Notes: generated from the letters alone by a model not told the origin. Numbered from the stretch's first letter, positions 1-6,471 are shown. The stretch: DNA of 12,923 nt from DATCLA01 sp036564195 (GCA_036564195.1 DATCLA010000204.1:1-12923), one strand, 5' to 3'. Translations and numbers: made by a program.

Positions 1-39
1 CTAAAAAAGTATCTTATGTAACAATTATATTAAATTATT

Positions 40-957
40 TTAAAAAATGCAAACATTCTTGTTAAAAAAATCATCAATATCTGTTTCGTTAACAAATTTA
101 GGTACATTTTGGTATACAAACCAGTTTTCGATATGGGTCACTGCATCACCTGGTTCAACTGTTTGTAAAGCCCCAAGCGATTCAACTTCTAAAAAGCGAT
201 TATTGGTATAAATTTCGGCATTAACCCCTCCATCGGGATAAACTGCTCCCGTCAGATAAGGCAGTTGTTTCACAAACAGACAGTCTTGGTTATGATAGGC
301 TAACCAACCTTCCGGAACTGACAGGCCAATCTTAAAGGCCGACGACCGTTCGGGATCCTGAGTAACCCGAATATAACGGGAACCCCACTCCACTCGCGGA
401 TCATTCATCTCGGTATAAGGCCATAAAGCTAAAACCCGGTTAGGTAATAACCCCTCACCAACTACTTTTCGGTATTGAGGAACAATGGCTGTACCACCAG
501 TTTTCATTACAGTAATAGCCCAGGGCGCTAAAGTTACCGCCCAACAATTCCCGTTGATCAGTCGGTGTTCAACCCGAACCCGGCTTACTCCGGCAACCAT
601 GGTAATTGAAAGTTCTTTTTGAATTCCGGTGGTTGTTTCCTGCGGCTGGCGCAGTACAATTCCATCCGCCCGGATCTCAGCCTCAACCGGATGGTTGTCC
701 GGGTAATATGTACGGGTTTGGGACTCAGGGCTGTGCCATAACCGATGGCCGCCATACATCCGCCATTCCTGCCCGCCGGTTTGGCCAATTTCAGCGGGAA
801 ACTCTTGAAACAGATTTGCTTTACCAGCTAAAGCGCATCGAATAATTCTGGGCCCCACATCGGTAGTAACTACCACTTCCAGTTGACTGTTGCTATCACT
901 AATCCGGTAACAATTAGGCCAGCCTCGGTAGTTGATCCGTTCTATCGAAATCGCCAT
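40..957 (-). CDS. DUF4380 family protein, galactose-mutarotase-like fold
   Basis: The 305-residue protein matches the DUF4380 pattern, a relative of aldose 1-epimerases with a predicted beta-supersandwich fold. Visible hallmarks are GGHRLWHSPE at residues 69-78, an HRLING strand near 131-136, and a C-terminal block at about 248-283 with EIYT, FLEVESLG, a PGD turn and HIENW. These resemble the sugar-binding core of mutarotases. No signal peptide or membrane segment is present, so it should be cytoplasmic. The start is supported by AGAGGTG five bases upstream of the ATG. It follows the six-module LysM gene on the same strand after a 172-bp gap holding a hairpin, so it is probably a separate transcription unit. 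Its substrate is unknown; anomer interconversion or carbohydrate binding is inferred from the fold only. Confidence 0.8.
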   Translation of the reverse strand: MAISIERINYRGWPNCYRISDSNSQLEVVVTTDVGPRIIRCALAGKANLFQEFPAEIGQTGGQEWRMYGGHRLWHSPESQTRTYYPDNHPVEAEIRADGIVLRQPQETTTGIQKELSITMVAGVSRVRVEHRLINGNCWAVTLAPWAITVMKTGGTAIVPQYRKVVGEGLLPNRVLALWPYTEMNDPRVEWGSRYIRVTQDPERSSAFKIGLSVPEGWLAYHNQDCLFVKQLPYLTGAVYPDGGVNAEIYTNNRFLEVESLGALQTVEPGDAVTHIENWFVYQNVPKFVNETDIDDFFNKNVCIF

Positions 958-1061
958 GATTACACCTCTTGATTTATTAACCTATTTTTTATTTTCAATA
1001 ATAATTTAAATTTCGGCAAATATATTACAATTCCTGCTACCGAAGGCTAAATTAACCATAT

Positions 1062-1089
1062 TAAGGGCTGCTGGAACAAACAGCCCTTA
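1062..1089 (-). terminator. Hairpin after the six-module LysM gene, possible terminator
   Basis: A 9-bp stem, TAAGGGCTG paired with CAGCCCTTA around a 10-nt loop, lies about 40 bases past the stop of the six-module LysM gene. No U-tract follows it on the minus strand (the next bases are ATATGG), so it is not a canonical intrinsic terminator. It may instead be a 3'-end stabilising hairpin or a dyad upstream of the DUF4380 gene. Confidence 0.4.
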
Positions 1090-1129
1090 GCTTACAACTT
1101 TAACTGATTGAAACAATTTATGTTCTGGC

Positions 1130-2146
1130 TTATCTGGGAATACAGATCTGCTGGCCGATAAAGAGCCGGTTCGGGTCCAGTCCGGGATTGACCCGTAAAA
1201 TTGCATTCACAGTAGTATTAAAGCGTGCCGCAATGGCAAAAAGTGTATCACCGGCGTTGATCGTATAGAAAAAGCCCGGGCATTCCTCTGCCGGTGGTAA
1301 GGTAGGAATACAGATCCGCTGTCCAATCACTATAAAATCAGGATTTAAACCCGGATTTGCCTGAAGGATCGCAGCCACCGTAGTGTTAAAACGAAACGCG
1401 ATACTGGTTAAGGTATCACCGGCAGCCACCGTATATTCTAATCCCCGGCAGATCTGTGGCGGAGCAGCCGGAATACAAATTCGTTCTCCGACAACGAGCC
1501 GGTCCGGATCCAGGCCGGGATTGGCTTGTAAAATGGCAGTTACCGTTGTATTAAAGCGTGTTGCAATCAGAAATAAGGTATCTCCAGAGACCACTGTGTA
1601 AAAGAAACCGCCCGGACAAACCGGAAGGTGCTCTCTGGGGATACAGATTTGCTGGCCGATGAATAACCGCTCCGGATCCAACCCGGGATTGGCACGTAAA
1701 ATTGCATCAACAGTGGTGCGGTAACGGGCAGCGATCCCAAATAAAGTATCTCCGGCTACTACAGTGTGAAAAAATCCGCTGGGACAACGCGGCAGCGGTG
1801 CTACCGGAATACAGATCTCCAGACCCGGTCGGATACCAACCACTAACAAGAACGGATTTTCCCGGTAAAGCGCTGCAGCGGTAACCCCAAAACGCCGGGC
1901 TATGTTTTGGATAGTATCACCGCGCTGGATCTGATAACGAATTCCATCGGGACAGCGCCGGGGTGGCTGTGGAATTCTTATTACCTGTTCGGGAAGGGGC
2001 TGAGACAGATCAAGGCCGGGTGTTATGGCAGCGATTGCTTCGGGAGTAGTTTCAAAAGCATAAGCGATTGCTTGAAGGTCGTCACCGTCTTCCAGGGTTA
2101 ACTCGATAATCTCACTTTCTAATTTAGAAGAGTAATTTTCAAACAT
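1130..2146 (-). CDS. LysM-repeat protein, six modules
   Basis: The 338-residue protein is almost entirely LysM modules, which bind N-acetylglucosamine polymers such as peptidoglycan. Modules lie at about 15-58 (degenerate), 70-113, 127-169, 183-225, 238-281 and 294-337. Typical copies carry the YTVxxGDTLFxIA, RFNTTVxAILxANPGLDP and IGQxICIP motifs. Most are bracketed by a cysteine in CPxG and one in CIP, so a disulfide per module is possible. There is no signal peptide, no membrane segment and no enzymatic domain. That fits a protein made in the mother cell and assembled on a spore (SafA-like role) or exported by an unrecognised route; this is inference. The start follows GAGGTG eight bases upstream of the ATG. 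The first module lacks the cysteines and the GDTL motif. Confidence 0.88.
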   Translation of the reverse strand: MFENYSSKLESEIIELTLEDGDDLQAIAYAFETTPEAIAAITPGLDLSQPLPEQVIRIPQPPRRCPDGIRYQIQRGDTIQNIARRFGVTAAALYRENPFLLVVGIRPGLEICIPVAPLPRCPSGFFHTVVAGDTLFGIAARYRTTVDAILRANPGLDPERLFIGQQICIPREHLPVCPGGFFYTVVSGDTLFLIATRFNTTVTAILQANPGLDPDRLVVGERICIPAAPPQICRGLEYTVAAGDTLTSIAFRFNTTVAAILQANPGLNPDFIVIGQRICIPTLPPAEECPGFFYTINAGDTLFAIAARFNTTVNAILRVNPGLDPNRLFIGQQICIPR

Positions 2147-2281
2147 CTATTTTTCACCTCTTTAGTAACTTAGGACATTGGTTTTATTACTCTCATGCTA
2201 TGTTGCTTTAGCCGTTGAGGTTATCGATTAACACAAGGATTAGAGCATATTTTCAAGAAAAGGTAAATTATCGGTAAAACT

Positions 2282-2311
2282 TTACGTTGATTGGAGAATA
2301 ATCTTCTTCAT
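2282..2311 (-). other. Possible nine-codon mini-ORF upstream of the six-module LysM gene
   Basis: An ATG preceded by a purine-rich GGCGGTGAAAGG stretch opens a nine-residue frame, MKKIILQST, followed by TAA. It lies just after the terminator of the upstream LysM gene and about 135 bases before the start of the six-module LysM gene. It could be a leader peptide, the relic of a secreted-protein start, or chance. Apart from this and the adjacent terminator, the 2147-2407 gap shows nothing I recognise. Confidence 0.15.
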
Positions 2312-2333
2312 ACCTTTCACCGCCTTTAATTTA

Positions 2334-2396
2334 TAAAAACGGAGCCAGTTAGGACTGCCCCAACTGACAAAGCTGAGCAATCCGAAACTAAGCTCC
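2334..2396 (-). terminator. Intrinsic terminator of the four-module LysM gene
   Basis: On the minus strand GGAGC (2396-2392) pairs with GCTCC (2345-2341), helped by inner AGTT/AACT pairing or a nested CAGTT...AACTG hairpin. GTTTTTAT follows immediately. The hairpin begins 86 bases past the annotated stop of the four-module LysM gene, but only 12 bases past the stop of the alternative frame at 2408. This supports an originally longer gene. Confidence 0.65.
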
Positions 2397-2407
2397 ATTT
2401 TCAACTC

Positions 2408-2533
2408 TTATACTATGGCCATGCCGAAGTTTTCCCGGTAAGGAAGGTAATGACAGGAACAGCCACCAGTGCCGTGTAGTTCTATTGTGAAGTGTAATCC
2501 TCCCAATCGGTCACTGATTCCCCTCTGGTCCCC
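2408..2533 (-). pseudogene. Probable frameshifted C-terminal tail of the four-module LysM gene
   Basis: In the -1 frame relative to the four-module LysM gene, an open stretch runs past that gene's stop and ends at TAA 2408-2410. Its last part reads GGCSCHYLPYRENFGMAIV, a cysteine- and aromatic-containing segment that looks like a real protein terminus. The frame is open from 2614 downwards, so the shift could lie anywhere between there and 2482. One extra G in the CCGGGG or AGGGG run near 2522-2535 would join the frames into a protein of about 275 residues. I do not recognise the tail. It may be an inactivated end, a sequencing error at a homopolymer, or rarely used recoding; no good slippery heptamer is visible. 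Confidence 0.5.
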
Positions 2534-3234
2534 GGAATACAAATGACCATCCCAATTTGGAGACGGTTGGGATCAATACCGGGATTAGCCTCAATCAGCG
2601 CATTAAGCGACACGTTAAACCGTTGCGCAATCCCGTATAAAGTATCTCCGGACCGTACTACATAACTGGTAGTCCCGGTAGGACAGGTGGTAGGCGGTGG
2701 TGGCTGGACTCCAGGAATGCAAATCCTTTGCCCTATCCGGAGCGCATTGGGGTCGATTCCCGGGTTGGCGGCCAGAATCGCATTGACTGAAGTATTGAAC
2801 CTTTGGGCCAGCGCAAACAAGGTATCGCCGGACCTGATGATATAGGCGGTAGTCCCGGCCGGACAGGTGGTAGGCGGTGGCGGCTGGACTCCAGGAATGC
2901 AAATCCTTTGGCCTACCCGGAGCGCATTAGGGTCGATTCCCGGGTTGATCGCTAGAATCGCATTAACTGTAGTGTTAAAACGTTGCGCAAGGGCAAACAA
3001 GGTATCACCGGACCTGATTACATACGTAGTACTACCTGACGGACAGGTTGCCGGCGGCGGTTGCATCCCCGGAATACAAACAGTTTGACCAATCTGCAGC
3101 GCATTAGGATTTACGCCGGGATTAGCCGCGATAATGGCGTCAACGGTAGTATTATAACGTTGCGCCAGACTATAAAAATTATCGCCGGAACGGATCACAT
3201 AAGCGAAAGTTCCAGCCGGGCATTGCATTGACAT
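2482..3234 (-). CDS. LysM-repeat protein, four modules
   Basis: The 250-residue protein carries four LysM modules at about 11-54, 70-114, 130-174 and 190-234, separated by proline-rich linkers such as GVQPPPPTTCP. Each module starts with a CPxG cysteine and ends with CIPG. Modules 2 to 4 recur with a 60-residue period and the 180-bp DNA units are nearly identical around 2700-2770 and 2880-2950, showing recent internal duplication. There is no signal peptide or catalytic domain. It probably binds peptidoglycan or another GlcNAc polymer, perhaps in a spore envelope (inference). The start is supported by AAGGAGG eight bases upstream of the ATG. The acidic end WEDYTSQ may be an artefact of a frameshift, because a more protein-like tail continues in another frame to 2408. 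Confidence 0.87.
   Translation of the reverse strand: MSMQCPAGTFAYVIRSGDNFYSLAQRYNTTVDAIIAANPGVNPNALQIGQTVCIPGMQPPPATCPSGSTTYVIRSGDTLFALAQRFNTTVNAILAINPGIDPNALRVGQRICIPGVQPPPPTTCPAGTTAYIIRSGDTLFALAQRFNTSVNAILAANPGIDPNALRIGQRICIPGVQPPPPTTCPTGTTSYVVRSGDTLYGIAQRFNVSLNALIEANPGIDPNRLQIGMVICIPGTRGESVTDWEDYTSQ
2700..2955. repeat. 180-bp tandem coding repeat in the LysM gene
   Basis: The stretch beginning GGCTGGACTCCAGGAATGC recurs exactly 180 bp apart (ccaggaatgc at 2711 and 2891), and the next 60 bases or so differ at only a few sites. The unit encodes one linker plus one LysM module. High identity indicates recent duplication or gene conversion and makes module copy-number change likely. Confidence 0.85.
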
Positions 3235-3347
3235 CAGAACACCCTCCTTAAGTCATCCATTATTTTAGTATAGGATATTTAAAAGATAGGCGTTCGGTAC
3301 TATGATATCAGCACAATTTTACGGAGCTGACAGTAAAATGCTCCTCC

Positions 3348-4343
3348 CTAGCCGGCCTCATTACATGATTTGCGTACCACCAGTTGGGGCTGGAGTTTAA
3401 CCGTTTGCTTTGGAACATCCGGCATCAGTATTTCATTCATCAGGATCTCTGCGGCTTTTTGCCCTAAAGTATATTTTCTTTGATGAACTGTTGTTAAAGG
3501 AATGGGAAGCATAAATGACTGTTCAATATCGTCGTAACCGGCCAGGCCTAGCTCGGTGGGAATACGGATCCCATTCACATAGCAGTATTTCATAACCCCC
3601 ATCGCTACCGTATCGTTGACCGCAAAAATCGCATCGACCTTCTGTTTCAACAATAATGGTGTTAACTGAAACCCAGCATTAAAAGTAGCGTTACTGTGGA
3701 CTATTATTTGGGAATTAACCGGGAGATGATGCTCCTGCAGCACATCCAGGTAACCCTTTAACCGCTCGTTGCTGGCAGTTGACTGGGCGTCGCCTAAAAT
3801 CACCCCGATCCTCCGGTAACCTTGGTTTACCATATGACTGATTACCTGTTTTCCTCCGCTGTAGTTGTCATTTTCCACAAAACTGACTTCAAGCCCTTCA
3901 ATGTAGTTATCGATCAACACTAAAGGAATTTTCCGTTTCAATAAAGGTAGGTACTCTTCGCGCCGAGGTTTAGTGGCGATCAGAATAATACCGTCTACTC
4001 TTTTTTGGCTTAGAAAATCCAGATATTTAACTTCATTACTTTTATTCCGGTCACTGTTGCAAACAATCAGGCCATAACCAATCCGGTCCAAAAAAGAGCT
4101 TACTCCCTTAATGACTGCAGCGTAATATTGGCTGGCAATATCCGGTACCAGAAGACCGATCATGTTAGTTTTTTTTAAGATCAGACTCCGGGCAGCAAAG
4201 TTGGGTACATAACCATTTTCGTTACAATACCGTAAAATACGCTCCCGAGTCTGCGGTGAAATCCCTTTGCTGTCATTGAGGGCTCTGGAGACCGTCATAA
4301 CCGAAACATGGCATTCCCGAGCGATATCTTTAATTGTAAGCAT
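3348..4343 (-). CDS. LacI-family transcriptional regulator
   Basis: This 331-residue regulator begins with a LacI helix-turn-helix at residues 3-22 (TIKDIARECHVSVMTVSRAL), a hinge helix near 47-56 containing AARSL, and a periplasmic-binding-like effector domain to the end with GLLVPD, a GYDDIE turn and TTVHQ. It should bind a palindromic operator as a dimer and release it, or tighten, on a sugar-type ligand; the ligand is unknown. I chose ATG 4343 over the longer frame from 4418. A GGGGG ribosome binding site lies just upstream, the HTH then starts at residue 3 as usual, and the 4418 codon lies at the expected transcription start. The promoter at 4430-4458 and operator at 4392-4409 suggest autoregulation. 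A LysM gene lies downstream and a small plus-strand gene is divergent. Confidence 0.93.
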   Translation of the reverse strand: MLTIKDIARECHVSVMTVSRALNDSKGISPQTRERILRYCNENGYVPNFAARSLILKKTNMIGLLVPDIASQYYAAVIKGVSSFLDRIGYGLIVCNSDRNKSNEVKYLDFLSQKRVDGIILIATKPRREEYLPLLKRKIPLVLIDNYIEGLEVSFVENDNYSGGKQVISHMVNQGYRRIGVILGDAQSTASNERLKGYLDVLQEHHLPVNSQIIVHSNATFNAGFQLTPLLLKQKVDAIFAVNDTVAMGVMKYCYVNGIRIPTELGLAGYDDIEQSFMLPIPLTTVHQRKYTLGQKAAEILMNEILMPDVPKQTVKLQPQLVVRKSCNEAG

Positions 4344-4391
4344 AAATACCCCCAAAAGGCCAAGTTGCAATGCAGGTGTTTTAACTAATTG

Positions 4392-4409
4392 TTTGATAAC
4401 GTTAACGAA
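4392..4409. promoter_or_regulatory. LacI-type operator, probable autoregulatory site
   Basis: TTTGATAACGTTAACGAA is an 18-bp palindrome centred on CG with two mismatched pairs, the shape expected for LacI/GalR-family proteins. It sits 49-66 bases upstream of the regulator's start codon and about 14-31 bases downstream of its predicted transcription start. Binding there would block its own transcription. It might also affect the divergent gene at 4613. Confidence 0.6.
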
Positions 4410-4429
4410 ATTACCCATTCTTATAAAGA

Positions 4430-4458
4430 ATTTTACTGATAATATTGAATTAAATCAA
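4430..4458 (-). promoter_or_regulatory. Sigma-A promoter of the LacI-family regulator
   Basis: On the minus strand TTGATT (4458-4453) and TAAAAT (4435-4430) are separated by exactly 17 bases, a close match to TTGACA-17-TATAAT. The start point would be near 4423, giving a leader of about 80 bases that contains the palindromic operator. Confidence 0.6.
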
Positions 4459-4534
4459 GAAGGCCTGCCTCAATCCCCCAAATATTTTGTTAATTATTTA
4501 CAAACTCAAAACATCCGCTGTTACCCGCAGGCCC

Positions 4535-4550
4535 CCAAAGTCAACTTTGG
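4535..4550. promoter_or_regulatory. Inverted repeat upstream of the small plus-strand gene
   Basis: CCAAAGT and ACTTTGG form a perfect 7-bp inverted repeat with a 2-base centre, followed by ATAATAATTT. The centre is too tight for an RNA hairpin, so a protein-binding dyad is more likely. A second imperfect dyad, CCAGTTT...AAACCTGG at 4561-4585, follows. No convincing sigma-A promoter was found for the gene at 4613. Confidence 0.3.
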
Positions 4551-4612
4551 ATAATAATTTCCAGTTTTGATAAAGGCAAACCTGGTTAAATTAGGTTCAG
4601 GAGGATGATAAT

Positions 4613-4894
4613 ATGCCGGATCTTTCCCCACGGTTCATTGAAAACCGTTTCTTTGTCGAACTGGAAGAAGAAGATATCCAAAAATTAAATCAGACCGAAG
4701 CAATGAAATTTACCAATAATCCGCAGTTTGACTCGGTTGCGGCGTCAATAGAAGCCCGATTAGGTCCGGGCAAATGGAGTGAACACTGGATCACCGTTGA
4801 TCAGACCGGTAAACGGGTTTACGCCCGGCTCTATACCACCGAAGAACACACTACAGCTGTAACTGCCGACGGTCGGATCGTCCGGGAATCCTGA
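4613..4894 (+). CDS. Small hypothetical protein
   Basis: I do not recognise this 93-residue soluble protein. It has an acidic N-terminal region (VELEEEDIQKL near 15-25), a central PGKW segment, and a strand-rich end with TGKRVYARLYT and VTADGRIV. There is no signal peptide, membrane segment or metal-binding cysteine cluster. The start is well supported by AGGAGG at 4599-4604, eight bases before the ATG. It is divergent from the LacI-family regulator, whose operator lies about 200 bases upstream. It converges with the exported-protein gene, leaving eight bases between the two coding ends. The strong ribosome binding site and GC-rich third positions support real coding. Confidence 0.72.
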   Translation: MPDLSPRFIENRFFVELEEEDIQKLNQTEAMKFTNNPQFDSVAASIEARLGPGKWSEHWITVDQTGKRVYARLYTTEEHTTAVTADGRIVRES

Positions 4895-4903
4895 ACGCCG
4901 GAC
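4880..4903. terminator. GC-rich hairpin spanning convergent stop codons
   Basis: GTCCGG (4880-4885) pairs with CCGGAC (4898-4903) around a 12-base loop. The element covers the stop of the plus-strand gene and reaches the first base of the minus-strand stop. There is no U-tract on either side, so termination may be weak or Rho-assisted. Confidence 0.35.
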
Positions 4904-5769
4904 TAATCCAAACGTCGGAGCTTTTGATAACGGCGCAAAGTCGTTAGACTGCCGATTATAGTAGCGGAATCCCCAGTTAATTCGAGAGTTTCACCGTTAT
5001 TAAGATCTGTCATCTTCACCCCGACACTTTCCTGATTATTTCCGGCTTGATATTCCTGGTACACTGTAAACAAGAGCCCTTGGTGCTTAAACATTAAATA
5101 CGCCAATTCTAAAGTATCAGTCCATTGTTCCCGACGGGATAAACCTGAAAAAGTATACTTTTTCCAGGAGTTGTGCAAGTCGGGCGGGTATTCCACTTCG
5201 AAATATTCCATTTTTCCCAGCCGACAGACTAGATAGTCCGATTGGTGCATCCCAATGCCGATCGTCAGGATCTGATCAGTTTCCGGTATCCTAAAGCTGA
5301 AAACAACGGCCTCATTATGGTTAAGCAAAGGTTGGTGGCTCATTCTGGTAAAATAGATATTCTCGGACCCGCCTCTCCAAGGGGCCGGCTCTCGAGGAAC
5401 ATTAACCATTTTAATCCCAGCCCGGAGTTGGTGCCGGAAAAACTCAATTTCTACAAACCCGGTGTACCCCCAGTCATCCCGGAATTGACAAAGCGCCCGT
5501 CCATTCTCAATTTTCCCACTTAATTGAGCGGTGGCCTTGAATCCCCCATTTACCGGTTTAATCTGCAGGTATTCGAGCTCCCCGGTGACTGTCCCTTCTG
5601 GGGAAATTTTAAGATCCAGTGTTTTTTGGCTGTCATTGGTCATTCGGTCATTGATCATGCTAAGATCGGTCCATTTACCATTGTATTTAGTATAGTCAAA
5701 ATCAGACCAAACCGGACCAGCTGCTAATAACAGAGTGCTTAACAAAATAGCAACTAATTTGAGTCGCAT
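4903..5769 (-). CDS. Exported hypothetical protein
   Basis: This 288-residue protein has a clear signal peptide: MRLK, a hydrophobic core LVAILLSTLLLAAGPV, and likely cleavage after VWS at about residue 22. There is no lipobox cysteine, so it should be released to the periplasm or medium. The mature part is rich in beta strands, glycine and aromatic residues, with no family motif I recognise. It may be two beta-domains, about 25-145 (ending IYFTRM) and 150-285. AAAGGAG lies 11 bases upstream of the ATG, a slightly long spacing. The leader contains a 61-nt imperfect palindrome and two competing hairpins next to the ribosome binding site, suggesting control at the RNA level. No enzymatic role can be assigned. 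Confidence 0.78.
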   Translation of the reverse strand: MRLKLVAILLSTLLLAAGPVWSDFDYTKYNGKWTDLSMINDRMTNDSQKTLDLKISPEGTVTGELEYLQIKPVNGGFKATAQLSGKIENGRALCQFRDDWGYTGFVEIEFFRHQLRAGIKMVNVPREPAPWRGGSENIYFTRMSHQPLLNHNEAVVFSFRIPETDQILTIGIGMHQSDYLVCRLGKMEYFEVEYPPDLHNSWKKYTFSGLSRREQWTDTLELAYLMFKHQGLLFTVYQEYQAGNNQESVGVKMTDLNNGETLELTGDSATIIGSLTTLRRYQKLRRLD

Positions 5770-5785
5770 TTTAAATGAGGCTCCT

Positions 5786-5814
5786 TTCCTTATTTAAGGA
5801 ATTGCATAATTCCT
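5786..5814 (-). promoter_or_regulatory. Two mutually exclusive hairpins beside the ribosome binding site
   Basis: AGGAATT-GCAT-AATTCCT (5797-5814) and TTCCTT-ATTT-AAGGAA (5786-5801) share bases 5797-5801, so only one can form. The second abuts the AAAGGAG Shine-Dalgarno sequence (5781-5787) of the exported-protein gene and would pair two of its adenines. This is a possible translational switch; no ligand or family is recognised. Confidence 0.35.
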
Positions 5815-5822
5815 GATTTAAA

Positions 5823-5883
5823 CTTTGGCTCTCAATATATTGGTAGATACATCCGGGCTAGTAACCATATATTGCAGCCAAAG
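5823..5883. repeat. 61-nt imperfect palindrome in the exported-protein leader
   Basis: CTTTGGCT (5823-5830) pairs with AGCCAAAG (5876-5883). Inside, CAATATATTGGT pairs with ACCATATATTG with a single-base bulge. The result is about 19 bp of stem around a 19-base loop containing CCCGG. It may be a leader RNA structure, a small transposon-derived palindrome or a terminator for antisense transcription. A candidate promoter just upstream would place it at the very 5' end of the transcript. Confidence 0.55.
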
Positions 5884-5897
5884 GTTTTATTAAGGTA

Positions 5898-5927
5898 GTA
5901 ATACAATTTCCTCTATTGAATACTCAA
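5898..5927 (-). promoter_or_regulatory. Candidate sigma-A promoter of the exported-protein gene
   Basis: On the minus strand TTGAGT (5927-5922) and TATTAC (5903-5898) lie 18 bases apart, each matching consensus at four of six positions. The -35 overlaps the dyad ATTGA-ATAC-TCAAT (5915-5928). The leader would be about 120 bases long. The rest of 5930-6019 is AT-rich with nothing recognised. Confidence 0.35.
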
Positions 5928-6019
5928 TCTAATTTTACCATATTTTCACATATTTGTTTCTTAATCCTTAACCTTTCACTCTTAAGACAGTTGCTTTTTT
6001 TGTAGTGAACCGATACTTT

Positions 6020-6048
6020 TTGACTTACTATAAATGCCAAAGGATAAT
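6020..6048 (+). promoter_or_regulatory. Sigma-A promoter of the small winged-helix gene
   Basis: TTGACT (6020-6025) and GATAAT (6043-6048) are separated by exactly 17 bases. The start point would be near 6055, about 50 bases before the ATG at 6106. An in-frame ATG at 6034 lies between the two hexamers and so cannot be the start. Confidence 0.65.
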
Positions 6049-6105
6049 TCACCAGATCAGCGAATATATAAATTTAATCCCATTATAAAAAGGAGGCCGC
6101 CTGCA

Positions 6106-6333
6106 ATGAGCAAAGAACTTGACCAAAAATTGTTAACTGTATTAATGGAATTGTGTGGCAACGAATATAACCGTCCGACTGAGTTCGATAGCAAGACACT
6201 GCAAAATAAGACTCAAGAAAATAATCTGGAAATTTCCCATTCTTTAAATAACCTACAACGGAAGGGGTTAATTCGTATTATCGTCGGATTACCGGGAGAA
6301 CCAAACAAAGTTGAACTACTAAAACAGGCCTAA
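6106..6333 (+). CDS. Small winged-helix-like DNA-binding protein
   Basis: This 75-residue protein looks like a stand-alone winged helix. A first helix, LDQKLLTVLMELCG, is followed by a helix around DSKTLQNKTQ, a recognition-like helix ending SHSLNNLQRKGLI, and a short wing, RIIVGLPGEPNKVELL. The LQRKGLI pattern is typical of MarR/ArsR-like and phage-type winged helices. No sensor domain is present, so it may act as a simple repressor or an accessory DNA-binding protein. The start follows AAGGAGG nine bases upstream and lies about 50 bases downstream of a good promoter. The 24-codon upstream extension is rejected because it begins inside the promoter. The gene ends at a strong bidirectional terminator. 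Confidence 0.72.
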   Translation: MSKELDQKLLTVLMELCGNEYNRPTEFDSKTLQNKTQENNLEISHSLNNLQRKGLIRIIVGLPGEPNKVELLKQA

Positions 6334-6354
6334 ATCGGACGTTATTCTTAATAA

Positions 6355-6405
6355 AATCAAAAAACAATGCCTGCCGGAGTTTACGGTAGGCATTGTTTTC
6401 TTTAA
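6355..6405. terminator. Bidirectional intrinsic terminator
   Basis: A 14-bp stem, AACAATGCCTGCCG (6363-6376) with CGGTAGGCATTGTT (6384-6397), has one G-T pair and a 7-base loop. It is flanked by A-rich sequence on the left and TTTTCTTT on the right. It serves both the plus-strand winged-helix gene and the minus-strand permease gene. Confidence 0.9.
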
Positions 6406-6471
6406 GCAGAATCCGTTTCAATTTTAGCCAGAAACAGACCAAGGACGTCAGAAAACGCAACTGAACAGGAA

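Noticed and set aside
585..845. Overlapping ORFs in other frames of the sugar-related gene, and similar open frames inside LysM, mgl and permease genes
   Set aside because: They lack ribosome binding sites and protein-family features and lie wholly inside well-supported genes.
2520..2540. Programmed -1 frameshift site in the LysM gene
   Set aside because: No X XXY YYZ heptamer with acceptable re-pairing is visible at the G-runs, so an indel or sequence error is a simpler explanation.
2482..3234. Regular repeats read as a CRISPR-like array
   Set aside because: The 180-bp period is in frame and encodes LysM modules; there are no short direct repeats with unique spacers.
4344..4418. N-terminal extension of the LacI-family regulator from ATG 4418
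   Set aside because: It would begin at the predicted transcription start, contains the operator, lacks a ribosome binding site, and puts 25 extra residues before an HTH that normally starts the protein.
6034..6105. Earlier in-frame ATG for the winged-helix gene
   Set aside because: It lies between the -35 and -10 hexamers of the promoter; AAGGAGG supports ATG 6106.
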